A DNA stretch of 64,000 bases from Bacillus sp. ISL-37 (GCF_018613315.1 NZ_JAGGQL010000008.1:62001-126000), one strand, 5' to 3'. Positions 9,941 through 17,983 are shown, numbered from the stretch's first letter. The notes: generated by a model from the letters alone, not told the origin. Made by a program: numbers and translations.

Positions 9941-11173
9941 ATGACCCAATCAGCTGCCGCCGTCAGTGCGAAACCGCAAAATCAAAACGATACTGCGTAT
10001 AAGATACTCTTCATCATCGGGTTAGTACATTTATTGAATGATTCCATCCAATCCGTCATTCCTGCAATGTTCCCAATACTTGAAAAATCAATGGGTCTTT
10101 CATTCACCCAATTAGGGATGATTGCCTTTTCATTGAATATCGTTTCTTCCATTCTTCAACCTTTGATAGGGATGGCAACCGATAAAAAGCCAATGCCTTA
10201 TGCCCTTCCGCTTGGTTTGACTTCGACGATGTTCGGTGTTCTTGGACTGGCATTCGCTCCGAGCTTTGAGTTTGTTATTCTTTCAGTTTTATTCATTGGT
10301 CTTGGGTCAGCTGTTTTCCATCCAGAAGGTTCGAGGGTTGCCTATATGGCAGCCGGACCGCGCAGGGGATTGGCACAGTCCATATATCAGGTCGGGGGCA
10401 ATTCCGGCCAGGCACTTGCCCCGCTGATTACAGCGCTCATTCTCGTACCACTCGGTCAATTCGGTGCAGTTTGGTTTACGCTTGTAGCGGCAATCGCCGT
10501 AGGTCTGCTTTTATATATCGCAGCATGGTACAGCCGAAAATTAGATTATGAAAAAATAGCCGCCAAAGCCAAACAAGCTAGCAAACAAGTAAACAAGGGG
10601 ATTTCAAAAAATATCAAAATGGCGCTTGTCTTGATTTTATTTTTGATTTTTGCCCGGTCCTGGTATATTTCAGGTATGACGAACTTCTATGCATTTTATG
10701 CAATCGATAAATATGGCATTTCGATTAAGGAGGCGCAAATTTTCCTATTTGCATTCCTTGTTGCAGGTGCGTTCGGCACTTTTTTCGGAGGCCCGCTCGC
10801 AGACCGTTTCGGCAAGAAAAACATTATTTTTCTTTCGATGATCGCTACTGCGCCTCTTTCCGCAATCATTCCATTTATGCCATATGTAGTTGCATTCGCT
10901 TTCCTGACGATAAGCGGATTCATCCTGATGTCGAGCTTTTCTGTTACGGTGGTATATGCCCAGGAGCTGGTTCCCGGTAAAATTGGGACAATGGCTGGGC
11001 TGACAGTAGGTCTCGCATTCGGAATGGGCGCCATTGGTTCTGTGGGACTCGGGTATCTTGCTGACTTGATTGGACTGCCACTGATGATCATCAGTGTCGG
11101 ATTCCTTCCCTTGTTCGGAATATTGACCATGCTCCTTCCTAAAGATGAAGAGCTAGCTGAATGGAACAGTTAA
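9941..11173 (+). CDS. MFS transporter, fosmidomycin-resistance (Fsr) type
   Basis: A 410-residue major facilitator with about 12 membrane helices and the central cytoplasmic loop near residues 195-230 (KIAAKAKQASKQVNKGISKN). The segments HLLNDSIQSVIPAMFPI and FHPEGSRVAYMAAGPRRGLA match the Fsr subgroup, which exports fosmidomycin and other compounds. The loop GGPLADRFGKKN is the MFS motif-A repeat in the C-half. Ribosome binding site AGAAGGAGAC just upstream. The physiological substrate is unknown; the Fsr label reflects family resemblance only. Confidence 0.85.
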   Translation: MTQSAAAVSAKPQNQNDTAYKILFIIGLVHLLNDSIQSVIPAMFPILEKSMGLSFTQLGMIAFSLNIVSSILQPLIGMATDKKPMPYALPLGLTSTMFGVLGLAFAPSFEFVILSVLFIGLGSAVFHPEGSRVAYMAAGPRRGLAQSIYQVGGNSGQALAPLITALILVPLGQFGAVWFTLVAAIAVGLLLYIAAWYSRKLDYEKIAAKAKQASKQVNKGISKNIKMALVLILFLIFARSWYISGMTNFYAFYAIDKYGISIKEAQIFLFAFLVAGAFGTFFGGPLADRFGKKNIIFLSMIATAPLSAIIPFMPYVVAFAFLTISGFILMSSFSVTVVYAQELVPGKIGTMAGLTVGLAFGMGAIGSVGLGYLADLIGLPLMIISVGFLPLFGILTMLLPKDEELAEWNS

Positions 11174-11276
11174 TCTCTATAATAGGCAATTAAAATATTC
11201 CATTTGTATATTTATGTTTAGGCATGCTCCCGTTAAGGAAATAAAGAAAATGAGGATAAAAAGAAGGGAGATCAAC

Positions 11277-11471
11277 ATGTCTAAATTTAAGATTAACTAT
11301 TTTTTTGAAAAAGATTTTAAAGTGTCACGACCAATCGAGGTAGAAAACATTTCAGAAGCCATCCAAGATGCCAAGGATCAAGAAGGCCAGATTGAATTCA
11401 CTGGTGAAGATAATGTTTTTTATAGATTCGATACGAAAGACATTAAGCTTGTAACGATTACAGAAGCTTAA
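11277..11471 (+). CDS. Small conserved-looking protein, 64 residues
   Basis: The protein (begins MSKFKINYFFEKDFKVS) is acidic and predicted to be mixed alpha/beta; I do not recognise a family. The ATG at 11277 has an excellent site (AAGAAGGGAG), while the upstream in-frame ATG at 11214 has none. A bidirectional terminator follows 11 bases after the stop. The clean start, stop and terminator support a real gene. Confidence 0.7.
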   Translation: MSKFKINYFFEKDFKVSRPIEVENISEAIQDAKDQEGQIEFTGEDNVFYRFDTKDIKLVTITEA

Positions 11472-11482
11472 TTTATATACAG

Positions 11483-11515
11483 AAAGGGTGAAGCTTTAAT
11501 GGCTTCACCCTTTTT
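11483..11515. terminator. Bidirectional terminator
   Basis: AAAGGGTGAAGC / GCTTCACCCTTT, 12-bp stem with a short loop, between two convergent genes. Confidence 0.88.
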
Positions 11516-11523
11516 AGTTACTT

Positions 11524-12051
11524 TTAAATTATTTTTATACGCGCTGCCAGCTCTTGCTTCTCTTCCTCGCTGAACATATTCTCTGCCATTGGGAAAAGGA
11601 TGCTTTCTTCCTTAGCGAAATGGCTCACCAGTGTGTAGTTAGCATTTTTTATCATTTGAGCATTTTCAATCATTTTCTCATTTGTAAAACCTGTTGTGCC
11701 ATCCTTTGTATTGTGGAGGAAGGTTCCAATGAAGCGCTTTGCCTGATCATGTTCATATTCCATTACTGCAATCGGTCCCATTTCCCTGCCAATATAAACT
11801 GCCATCATCTCAAACAATACGCCTTCTTCACGCTCCGAATGCGGTTCAAGCTCAGCAAGGAACTCAATGACCAGCTCTCTAAGCTTCGAAAAATTCTCCT
11901 CCATTTGCTCCCCTTCCTCAATCTTTACTGAAATATTTAAAAGGTTCGCAAGCATCTCCAATAAAGGTGGATGTTCATTTTTTAATTGTTGAAGACCTGC
12001 ACTTAATGTAAAACTTGAATCCTGGTTGATACCACTCATACAGCCTGTCAT
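11524..12051 (-). CDS. Hemerythrin-like di-iron protein
   Basis: A 175-residue hemerythrin-domain protein. Iron-ligand candidates appear in order: H in NEHPPLLEML, E/H in EPHSEREEGVLFEMM, the YEHDQ helix, and LVSHFAKEESILFPMAE near the C-terminus. Such proteins bind O2 or NO, or repair iron-sulfur clusters (compare YtfE, which has an extra N-terminal domain absent here). The start at 12051 (MTGCMSG) is set by TAGGAGG nine bases upstream; a longer frame to 12126 would run through the promoter. The gene has a near-ideal Fnr-dependent promoter (12078-12127), implying expression when oxygen is low. Confidence 0.87.
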   Translation of the reverse strand: MTGCMSGINQDSSFTLSAGLQQLKNEHPPLLEMLANLLNISVKIEEGEQMEENFSKLRELVIEFLAELEPHSEREEGVLFEMMAVYIGREMGPIAVMEYEHDQAKRFIGTFLHNTKDGTTGFTNEKMIENAQMIKNANYTLVSHFAKEESILFPMAENMFSEEEKQELAARIKII

Positions 12052-12077
12052 CCTAATCGGCCTCCTATTTGTTTTGA

Positions 12078-12127
12078 TAGTTTCATTATAGAAAGCGATC
12101 GCATTCGGAGTTGTGATAGGCATCACA
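12078..12127 (-). promoter_or_regulatory. Fnr-type promoter of the hemerythrin gene
   Basis: A perfect TGTGA-TAGGCA-TCACA box (12112-12127) lies 21 bp upstream of a perfect TATAAT (12090-12085 on the minus strand). If transcription starts at about 12078 the box is centred at -41.5, the classic class II position for Fnr/CRP activators. No good -35 hexamer is present, as expected of an activator-dependent promoter. Confidence 0.82.
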
Positions 12128-12168
12128 ATTACAATTAATTTAAGAAAATGTGAAGAAAGAATGACACT

Positions 12169-12196
12169 TTGTTAAAATTTCTAAAAATTTTAACAA
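12169..12196. promoter_or_regulatory. 28-bp inverted repeat, possible operator
   Basis: Arms TTGTTAAAATT and AATTTTAACAA (11 bp each) flank a 6-bp spacer, between the hemerythrin promoter and the TATAAT (about 12230) of the downstream gene. The sequence resembles Rex-type TTGTTAA half-sites, but the spacing differs from the usual Rex site, so this is only suggestive. Confidence 0.45.
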
Positions 12197-12267
12197 TTAA
12201 CCTTCAAATATTATAAATCCTTACATATAATGAATTTATAGCTTAAAGGAAAAGGAGTGAATTTACA

Positions 12268-12603
12268 TTGCAAAATAATTTGTATCGCGATTTTTACAAA
12301 AAGGCACTTATGCCAGCCGGTCTCAGTGACAAGAAAGCTTTCCTTGATCTCCAGCCTGACATGCTGCATACTCATTTACTGATTGGACTTCAGGGCCACC
12401 CAGAAGATGGCCGGGAATATTACCATTGGAATGTTACGATATATAAATCAGATTCAGCCGGAATCTATGATGCTGGCAAACCAGTATATGCTTCAACTCT
12501 GTATGATCGGTTTGATGAAGCTGTTGAGGCAGCGCGGAATATAGAAAAAGAGATCCTTAGTGACCAGCTTCACGCAGTGTGCCAGCAAGAAAAAATCAGT
12601 TAA
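12268..12603 (+). CDS. Hypothetical protein, 111 residues, TTG start
   Basis: The product (begins MQNNLYRDFYKKALMPAG) is soluble and without signal peptide. Central segment HTHLLIGLQGHPEDGREYYHWNV and YASTLYDRFDEAVEAARNIE suggest a small alpha/beta fold. I do not recognise a family. The TTG start follows AAAGGAG at about 11-nt spacing; no in-frame ATG lies nearby. A TATAAT-like -10 is present near 12230. Confidence 0.62.
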   Translation: MQNNLYRDFYKKALMPAGLSDKKAFLDLQPDMLHTHLLIGLQGHPEDGREYYHWNVTIYKSDSAGIYDAGKPVYASTLYDRFDEAVEAARNIEKEILSDQLHAVCQQEKIS

Positions 12604-12765
12604 CCCTCCCTCATTTATCCCTCTCTTGATAGCTCCACCCTTTTTTGAACCCACTTGTGAATTAACTTACATATGATGAATATAGAATAATTGTTAATGT
12701 CTAGCGACAGCATGATTATTTTAATATGGTTTAATTCTCCTATACTTTGTCTTATCAATCGACAC

Positions 12766-12898
12766 GTTGATTTGCGCTACAGGCACTTCGCTTTCCACGG
12801 GGGTGCCGTGGAGCCTCCTCGGCGCTATACGCGCCTGTGGGGTCTCCCCTGCCCCTTACTCCCGCAGGAGTCTTCGTGCCCTACGCCCCCCAATCAAC
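12766..12898. repeat. 133-bp interspersed palindromic repeat (CTTCGCTTTCC family)
   Basis: The ends are inverted (GTTGATT at 12766, AATCAAC at 12892), with GGCAC/GTGCC nested inside and several GC-rich inner hairpins. The core motif CTTCGCTTTCC recurs in the element at 32.0 kb. Base composition is much GC-richer than the flanks. It occupies most of the gene-free stretch 12604-13055 and is non-coding. Confidence 0.78.
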
Positions 12899-12979
12899 TA
12901 GATGTGCTTTTCACCAAAGATTCATTATCCAATGGATCTTGAGAGACCCTTGGGCATTAGGAAAATTTAAATAAACAAA

Positions 12980-13026
12980 AACAAAAGAAGCAGGTAAAGG
13001 GCAAATTAATGACCTTTACCTGCTTC
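12980..13026 (-). terminator. Terminator of fixABCX
   Basis: A perfect 14-bp stem (GAAGCAGGTAAAGG / CCTTTACCTGCTTC); on the minus strand it is followed by a T-rich tract. Confidence 0.88.
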
Positions 13027-13055
13027 AGAATGGACTTATTTAATCATTTTAACTA

Positions 13056-13340
13056 TTAAGCTAGCCTGAATACAATCCCGTGTCCGCCTTTTGGATATTC
13101 CCATTTGATATTCTGGTACGGGCAGCCGATGCGGCAGCTGCCGCATTCGTGACAGCCTTCATAGCCTACTTGCATCCTCTTTCCTTCCCATTTGTATACT
13201 TCAGCCGGGCAGAATACTGTACAGAGTTTGTCAGGGCACTGAGTCATGCAGACGTCATGGTCCAAAACTGTCAGATGCGATTTCGTGTCACACTTAAACC
13301 TTAAAAGAAATTGTTTTTCCTCGATGTTTGTAGTTGACAT
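13056..13340 (-). CDS. fixX: FixX, ferredoxin-like protein
   Basis: A 94-residue ferredoxin-like subunit with one clear [4Fe-4S] motif, CHECGSCRIGCP, and the additional cysteines of this family (CMTQCPDKLC). In FixABCX it relays electrons between FixC and quinone. It overlaps the fixC stop by one base (TAATG), so the two are translationally coupled. Last gene of the operon before the terminator. Confidence 0.93.
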   Translation of the reverse strand: MSTTNIEEKQFLLRFKCDTKSHLTVLDHDVCMTQCPDKLCTVFCPAEVYKWEGKRMQVGYEGCHECGSCRIGCPYQNIKWEYPKGGHGIVFRLA

Positions 13341-14635
13341 TATTTCACCGCCTTCCAGGCACGATAGATGTCTTGCATTACCTTAAAGGTTCCTTTTTCA
13401 GCCGTCACGCTTCGCATGATTTCCTTCTGCTTTTCTCTCTTCGGTGTTCCATCGACTGTGAAGAACTTGCTCATTGCTTTGTTCATCATTGGCAGGTATT
13501 CCTTAAAGTATTGTGGGTAGGTCTCAAAGGTGTGTGCTGCATCCTTATATTTTTCAAGGTCCTTGATGATAAAGCTTCCGAATAATGCTTCCTTATAACG
13601 GTTCAGGCTGTTCTCACTGAAGTCACCATCTTTTTTGGCCTCAACGATTGCTTCCGCTGCCATTTGTCCCGAAGCCATCGCCATGTTTGAGCCTTCACGG
13701 TGAATCGCATTAACTAGCTGGGCGGCATCTCCTACTACAAGCACACCGTTACCGGCAACTCTCGGTACAGAATTGAATCCTCCTTCAGGAATCAAGTGGG
13801 CCAGGTATTCTGCTGATTCTCCACCCTCTATATAAGGACGAACCATTGGATGTTTTTTCAGGTAATCAAGCAGCTCATATGGCTTCAATTTGGCTTTGAT
13901 CATGCTTGAGAGCGTCGTTCCAACACCGATGTTCAAGCTTTCTTTGTTAGTATAAAGAAAAGCCGTACCCAGATTGCCTTGTGTTGAATCACCGAAAATC
14001 TCAATCGTTGTTCCGTGATTTCCTTCGAGATTGAAGCGGTCATTGATTTTGTCCTTCGGCAGATTGATTACTTCCATAACCGTCAAGGCAACTTCGTCAG
14101 GACGGAATTCCCTGTGGAAGCCAAGCTGCTTTGAAAGCAGGGAGTTCACTCCGTCTGCAAGCACAACAACGTCTGCATATACTTCTCCATCCGGTCGGTC
14201 AGTACGGACGCCAACAACCTTGCCATTTTCAACGATACATTCAGTAACAACTGTTTCATTTATCAATAATGCACCTTGTTCGACAGCTTTCTTTGCGAAC
14301 CACTGGTCAAACTGTGCGCGCAGTACTGTAAAGTTATTATATGGTTCAGCTGCCCATTCGAGACCTTTATAACCAAACTGGACAACCGATTCTTTATCCA
14401 TCATCCAGAATCGCTGCTCAACAACAGGTCTTTCGAGAGGCGCTTCCTTCCAAAACTCCGGAATGATGTCCTCCATCTGTTTTCGGTAAAGGACTCCACC
14501 CATAACATTCTTTGAGCCTGGGTATTCACCACGCTCGATCAACAATACTTTTAGTCCGCTTTTGGCACAGTTGTAGGCACATGATGTTCCAGCAGGGCCG
14601 GCTCCTACGACGATGACATCAAATTTTTCAGACAT
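13340..14635 (-). CDS. fixC: FixC, ETF-quinone oxidoreductase-like flavoprotein
   Basis: A 431-residue FAD enzyme. The N-terminal dinucleotide fold GAGPAGTSCAYNCAKSG with acidic strand end LLIERG, the segment GVLYRK and the C-terminal VVGDAAQLVNAIHREGSNM are typical of FixC. It takes electrons from FixAB and passes them to the quinone pool with FixX. Overlaps fixB by 8 bp. Confidence 0.93.
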   Translation of the reverse strand: MSEKFDVIVVGAGPAGTSCAYNCAKSGLKVLLIERGEYPGSKNVMGGVLYRKQMEDIIPEFWKEAPLERPVVEQRFWMMDKESVVQFGYKGLEWAAEPYNNFTVLRAQFDQWFAKKAVEQGALLINETVVTECIVENGKVVGVRTDRPDGEVYADVVVLADGVNSLLSKQLGFHREFRPDEVALTVMEVINLPKDKINDRFNLEGNHGTTIEIFGDSTQGNLGTAFLYTNKESLNIGVGTTLSSMIKAKLKPYELLDYLKKHPMVRPYIEGGESAEYLAHLIPEGGFNSVPRVAGNGVLVVGDAAQLVNAIHREGSNMAMASGQMAAEAIVEAKKDGDFSENSLNRYKEALFGSFIIKDLEKYKDAAHTFETYPQYFKEYLPMMNKAMSKFFTVDGTPKREKQKEIMRSVTAEKGTFKVMQDIYRAWKAVK

Positions 14636-15653
14636 AGCTCATTTCCCCGCCCTTCTCTTTGCTGAGATCTTTAAACTGCTTGATTAGTTTCGGAACAATT
14701 TCCAATGCATCGCCGACAATGCCATATGTGGCAACATCAAAAATAGGAGCGTTCGCATCCTTGTTGATCGCGATGATCAGCTCAGAGTTTTTCATTCCTT
14801 CAACATGCTGGATTGCACCTGAGATCCCGATGGCAAAGTAGATTTTCGGAGTGACAGTCTCGCCAGTCTGGCCAATTTGCTGCTCATGCTTCAGCCATCC
14901 TGCCTCAACGACATCCCTTGTTCCTCCCACACTTGCACCAATTACTTCCGCAAGCTCATGAATAAGCTGGAATCCCTGGATGTCGCCTAAACCTTTTCCG
15001 CCAGCCACGATGACATGGGCTTCTGCAAGGCTTGCTTTTTTTGTTACATCCTTCACAATTTTAAGCACTTTAGTGCGCATATCTTCTTCCCGAAGTTCTA
15101 ACTCTTCTTCGATGATGACTCCTTTCCTGCCTTCATCCGTTTCGAGGGCCTTCATCACCTTCGGACGTACCGTTGCCATTTGCGGTCTATGTTTTTTACA
15201 TAGAATGGTAGCCATGATATTTCCGCCAAAAGCAGGACGGCTAGCCTCGAGCAATCTTTTCTCAACATCGACATCGAGCATCGTCGTATCAGCTGTCAAA
15301 CCTGTACTTAAATCAGTTGCAACAGCACTCGCCAGGTCTTTTCCATTTGGCGTTGCTCCATAAAGGAAGATTTCCGGCTTATATTTTTCAGCCAGTATAC
15401 AGACACCCTTCATATATGATTCTGTCCGATAATTCTTAAGGACCGGATGATCAACTACATATACTTGATCTGCACCAGCATAGATAACTTCATTAGCAAA
15501 AGGCATGACACCTTCCCCGAGCATCACTCCGGAAAGGGGAACTTCCAGCTTGTCTGCAAGCTTCCTTCCCGCACCCAGTAATTCCAGTGAAACACCTTCA
15601 ATACTTCCATCATTTACTTCAATGAATACCCAGACTCCCTGGTTTTCTTCCAT
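14628..15653 (-). CDS. fixB: FixB, electron transfer flavoprotein alpha subunit
   Basis: A 341-residue ETF-alpha homologue. The C-terminal FAD-binding domain is clear: VGGTRDVVEAGWLKHEQQIG and YFAIGISGAIQHVEGMK. Together with FixA it forms the flavin pair that, in characterised FixABCX systems, splits electrons from NADH between quinone and a low-potential ferredoxin or flavodoxin. Start ATG at 15653 after AAAGGGGGAATAGC. Confidence 0.93.
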   Translation of the reverse strand: MEENQGVWVFIEVNDGSIEGVSLELLGAGRKLADKLEVPLSGVMLGEGVMPFANEVIYAGADQVYVVDHPVLKNYRTESYMKGVCILAEKYKPEIFLYGATPNGKDLASAVATDLSTGLTADTTMLDVDVEKRLLEASRPAFGGNIMATILCKKHRPQMATVRPKVMKALETDEGRKGVIIEEELELREEDMRTKVLKIVKDVTKKASLAEAHVIVAGGKGLGDIQGFQLIHELAEVIGASVGGTRDVVEAGWLKHEQQIGQTGETVTPKIYFAIGISGAIQHVEGMKNSELIIAINKDANAPIFDVATYGIVGDALEIVPKLIKQFKDLSKEKGGEMSYV

Positions 15654-15680
15654 CCTGCTATTCCCCCTTTATAATCGGAA

Positions 15681-16508
15681 TCAAGAGTTGGCTGTTTTTA
15701 TTTTCAATAAATCTTTTCTTTCCATTAAAACTCCCATAAGCTGTTCTACCTGAGAATCAGAGTTTCCCTCAATTCTTTTCCCACCTTCAAGCTTTGGAGG
15801 ACTGAACATCTTGCCAACAATCGTTGGAGATCCTTTTAATCCCAGCTGTGTCTTGTCAACATCCCCAAGATCATTCACAGACCAGATGACCGGCTCATAA
15901 CGTGCTGCATTGATCATATTTGTAAGCGGTGCATACTCTATGTCATTAATCTCCTTTTCAACAGTCAGTAAGCAAGGGAGCTGTGATTGAATAACTTCGT
16001 ATCCATCGATTTGCTTCCGCTTGATGTGAACATATTTTTCTTCTTTATTAACCTCTGAAACTTCAATAACATTCGTAATTGGCGGTATATCCAGCCTGCG
16101 GGCGATCCCTGGTCCTACTTGTCCTGTATCCCCATCAATCGCATGCTTCCCGCAGATGACCAGGTCAATCGGATTATCCTTCGATATTTTTTCTAGCGCT
16201 TTGGAGAGCGCATAGCTTGTAGCAAGGGTATCTGCACCCGCAAACGCCCTGTCTGAGATGAGATATCCCTGGTCAGCGCCTATTTCAACACTTTTCTTAA
16301 TAACTGCGACAGCCTGTGGCGGTCCCATTGAAAGAACAGAAATCGTTCCGCCGGTTTTGTTCCTGATTTTGACTGCTTCCTGTACAGCATGAGCATCATA
16401 AGGGTTCAAAATTGCTGGTGCGCTTCGCCTGTCCAGAGTATTAGTCTTAGGATTGATTTTGATGATCTTTGTATCGGGCACTTGCTTGACACATACGACA
16501 ATGTGCAT
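15681..16508 (-). CDS. fixA: FixA, electron transfer flavoprotein beta subunit
   Basis: A 275-residue ETF-beta homologue: MHIVVCVKQVPDTK at the N-terminus and the nucleotide-binding LVICGKHAIDGDTGQVGPGI. The start at 16508 follows GGAGGGG; a longer in-frame extension to 16529 begins before that site and is unlikely. First gene of fixABCX. It lies behind a cre-like site and, further upstream, an Fnr-like box, suggesting control by carbon source and oxygen. The operon is best known from nitrogen fixers and carnitine metabolism; neither context is visible here. Confidence 0.92.
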   Translation of the reverse strand: MHIVVCVKQVPDTKIIKINPKTNTLDRRSAPAILNPYDAHAVQEAVKIRNKTGGTISVLSMGPPQAVAVIKKSVEIGADQGYLISDRAFAGADTLATSYALSKALEKISKDNPIDLVICGKHAIDGDTGQVGPGIARRLDIPPITNVIEVSEVNKEEKYVHIKRKQIDGYEVIQSQLPCLLTVEKEINDIEYAPLTNMINAARYEPVIWSVNDLGDVDKTQLGLKGSPTIVGKMFSPPKLEGGKRIEGNSDSQVEQLMGVLMERKDLLKIKTANS

Positions 16509-16547
16509 ACTCTCTTTTCCCCTCCTCAAAATGAAAAACTATTAACT

Positions 16548-16561
16548 TGTAAGCGGTTACC
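16548..16561. promoter_or_regulatory. cre-like site upstream of fixA
   Basis: TGTAAGCGGTTACC matches 13 of 14 positions of the CcpA consensus TGWAANCGNTNWCA. It lies 40 bp upstream of the fixA start codon, so it is probably inside the transcribed leader or core promoter and would be repressive. Confidence 0.55.
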
Positions 16562-16771
16562 TTGGCAGTAAAAAATAAAATGCTATGTAGTACGATATAT
16601 GAATCGCACAACAAGCATAGTACCAACAATTAAAAAAGTGGAAAGCAAAATTGTACATTCGAATGATGAAAAATTGAGGTTAAGACATAGATGCGAATTT
16701 ATAATTGTCTAAAATGGTAGTACGTTGCTGTACTTGATGGAGTGAGTCATATGATGATATAAAAACCTATC

Positions 16772-16821
16772 TATGTTAAAAATAAATAAAATATGAATTT
16801 AAAAATATGATAAATATCACA
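16772..16821 (-). promoter_or_regulatory. Possible Fnr-type promoter of fixABCX
   Basis: On the minus strand TGTGA-TATTTA-TCATA (16821-16806) has one mismatch to TGTGA-N6-TCACA and lies 21 bp before TATTTT (16784-16779), the same geometry as at the hemerythrin and oxidoreductase promoters. It would give a leader of about 264 nt before fixA. The weak -10 keeps confidence low. Confidence 0.42.
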
Positions 16822-16830
16822 CAAAGCAAC

Positions 16831-16842
16831 TTTCACGTGAAA
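16831..16842. other. 12-bp palindrome TTTCACGTGAAA, parS-like core
   Basis: A perfect palindrome identical to the central 12 bases of the Bacillus parS site TGTTTCACGTGAAACA, but the outer two bases on each side do not match (ACTTTCACGTGAAAAT). It lies in the fixA upstream region beside the Fnr-like box and could equally be a transcription-factor operator. Confidence 0.35.
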
Positions 16843-16927
16843 ATTTGAGCAAATTGTTAAATTATTGGCGGAGGGCTGGAAAGAACTTGGGGGGGATATT
16901 TGATTGAAGTCTTCTTATAGAAACATT

Positions 16928-16966
16928 TTAGCCACCGCCGGTTTCCTGGCAGTGGCTAATTTTTTC
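16928..16966 (+). terminator. Orphan rho-independent terminator on the + strand
   Basis: TTAGCCACCGCC / GGCAGTGGCTAA with one mismatch, 8-nt loop and six Ts. No + strand gene precedes it between 16530 and 16928, so it may end a short non-coding RNA. The minus-strand side lacks a T run. Confidence 0.6.
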
Positions 16967-16983
16967 GATATGATGGAATGTTA

Positions 16984-17229
16984 TCACGCATGCGCTAAAA
17001 TATATTGTTTCTTTGTCAGCAGAATCATTTGCCTGAATAAAATTTTTGCTTTTTGCCGCTGTATTTCCGTCTCTTTGCATAAAGTTTGATATTCATAAAT
17101 TAGACGGTCCAGTTCCTGGCTTCGATAGATTGTTTCCTCACTCGTGAATCCAGATTCCATTGCAGCAGCCACCATTAAATTCCTAGCGCGATCAATTTCC
17201 TTTAATAATGCATTTTGCGATTGATACAC
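16984..17229 (-). CDS. Spo0E-like aspartyl-phosphate phosphatase
   Basis: An 81-residue helical-hairpin protein containing the family signature SQELD within YRSQELDRLIYEYQTL. Spo0E-type proteins remove the phosphoryl group from Spo0A~P and delay sporulation. The start codon is GTG, eight bases after GAGGAG. Stand-alone gene; the + strand reading frame over the same bases is a shadow. Confidence 0.82.
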   Translation of the reverse strand: MYQSQNALLKEIDRARNLMVAAAMESGFTSEETIYRSQELDRLIYEYQTLCKETEIQRQKAKILFRQMILLTKKQYILAHA

Positions 17230-17385
17230 TTCTATATCTCCTCTACTACTTTAATTCCTTAAATAAATAAAAGTTTACTTGAAGAATTATGGCAAATGCT
17301 TGTTTGATTGTAAATAGATTCGCAAAATAAGACAATATTCACATCAAAAAATTTTTTCTTCGACAATGTTTGCGGGTCATCATGA

Positions 17386-17919
17386 TTACTGGCTGACTTT
17401 TTCCTCTTCGTAAATCGGAACCCAGCCTTCAGTTGTCACGAAAATTCTTACCGCAACTACCTGGCGGTCATCCTGAAGCGTAAAGTAATGGCGAGTATTT
17501 TCAGGCACGGAGATCAGGTCTCCTGGATTCAGGAACACTTCGAAAAATTCTCCGTCCTTTCCTTGGATGACAAATACTCCATGGCCGCTGACGATAAATC
17601 TTACTTCATCATCCGTGTGATGGTGTTCCTGCTTGAAATTTGCAAGCAGCTGGTCAAGATTCGGGGTATTGTCAGACAGTGAAATGACGTCCTGAGCTTT
17701 GTAGCCTCTGCGTGCAGAAATGTCTTCAACCTCTGCTTTGAAGGCTTCCAAAATCTGCTGTTTTTCATCATCAGTTAAGAGGAACTTTTCCTGTAGGTTT
17801 GCTGGCAGCTTATTGATATCCCACTTTTCATAGATAACTTCCTCTGCGTTCAGAAATGCTTCTACCTGTTGCTCATCAACGATTTTTTCCTGTGTGTTTT
17901 GCTTTACGATAAATGCCAT
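17386..17919 (-). CDS. mtnD: Acireductone dioxygenase
   Basis: A 177-residue cupin. Metal ligands lie in HHHTDDEVRFIVSG and the later PENTRHYFTL. The enzyme converts acireductone plus O2 to the keto acid 2-oxo-4-methylthiobutyrate and formate (Fe form) in the methionine salvage pathway. Last gene of mtnWXBD, the usual Bacillus order. No clear terminator follows. Ribosome binding site AAAGGGAGAG precedes the ATG. Confidence 0.94.
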   Translation of the reverse strand: MAFIVKQNTQEKIVDEQQVEAFLNAEEVIYEKWDINKLPANLQEKFLLTDDEKQQILEAFKAEVEDISARRGYKAQDVISLSDNTPNLDQLLANFKQEHHHTDDEVRFIVSGHGVFVIQGKDGEFFEVFLNPGDLISVPENTRHYFTLQDDRQVVAVRIFVTTEGWVPIYEEEKVSQ

Positions 17920-17983
17920 GTGAATCTCTCCCTTTTTATAATGTCTTTTTTCTACTTAATGAAATCTGCTCTAAAGAACCTAA

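Noticed and set aside
12691-12942. Reading frame over the 12.7-kb repeat
   Set aside because: It is created by the GC-rich palindromic element; composition is biased (Pro/Cys/Arg) and no ribosome binding site is seen.
16829-16844. Functional parS site
   Set aside because: Only the central 12 of 16 bases match; the two outer bases on each side differ. Kept only as a parS-like palindrome.
16904-17089. Small + strand gene (61 residues, TTG start)
   Set aside because: It runs through the terminator hairpin and lies antisense to the Spo0E-like gene, which has a better start and a family motif.
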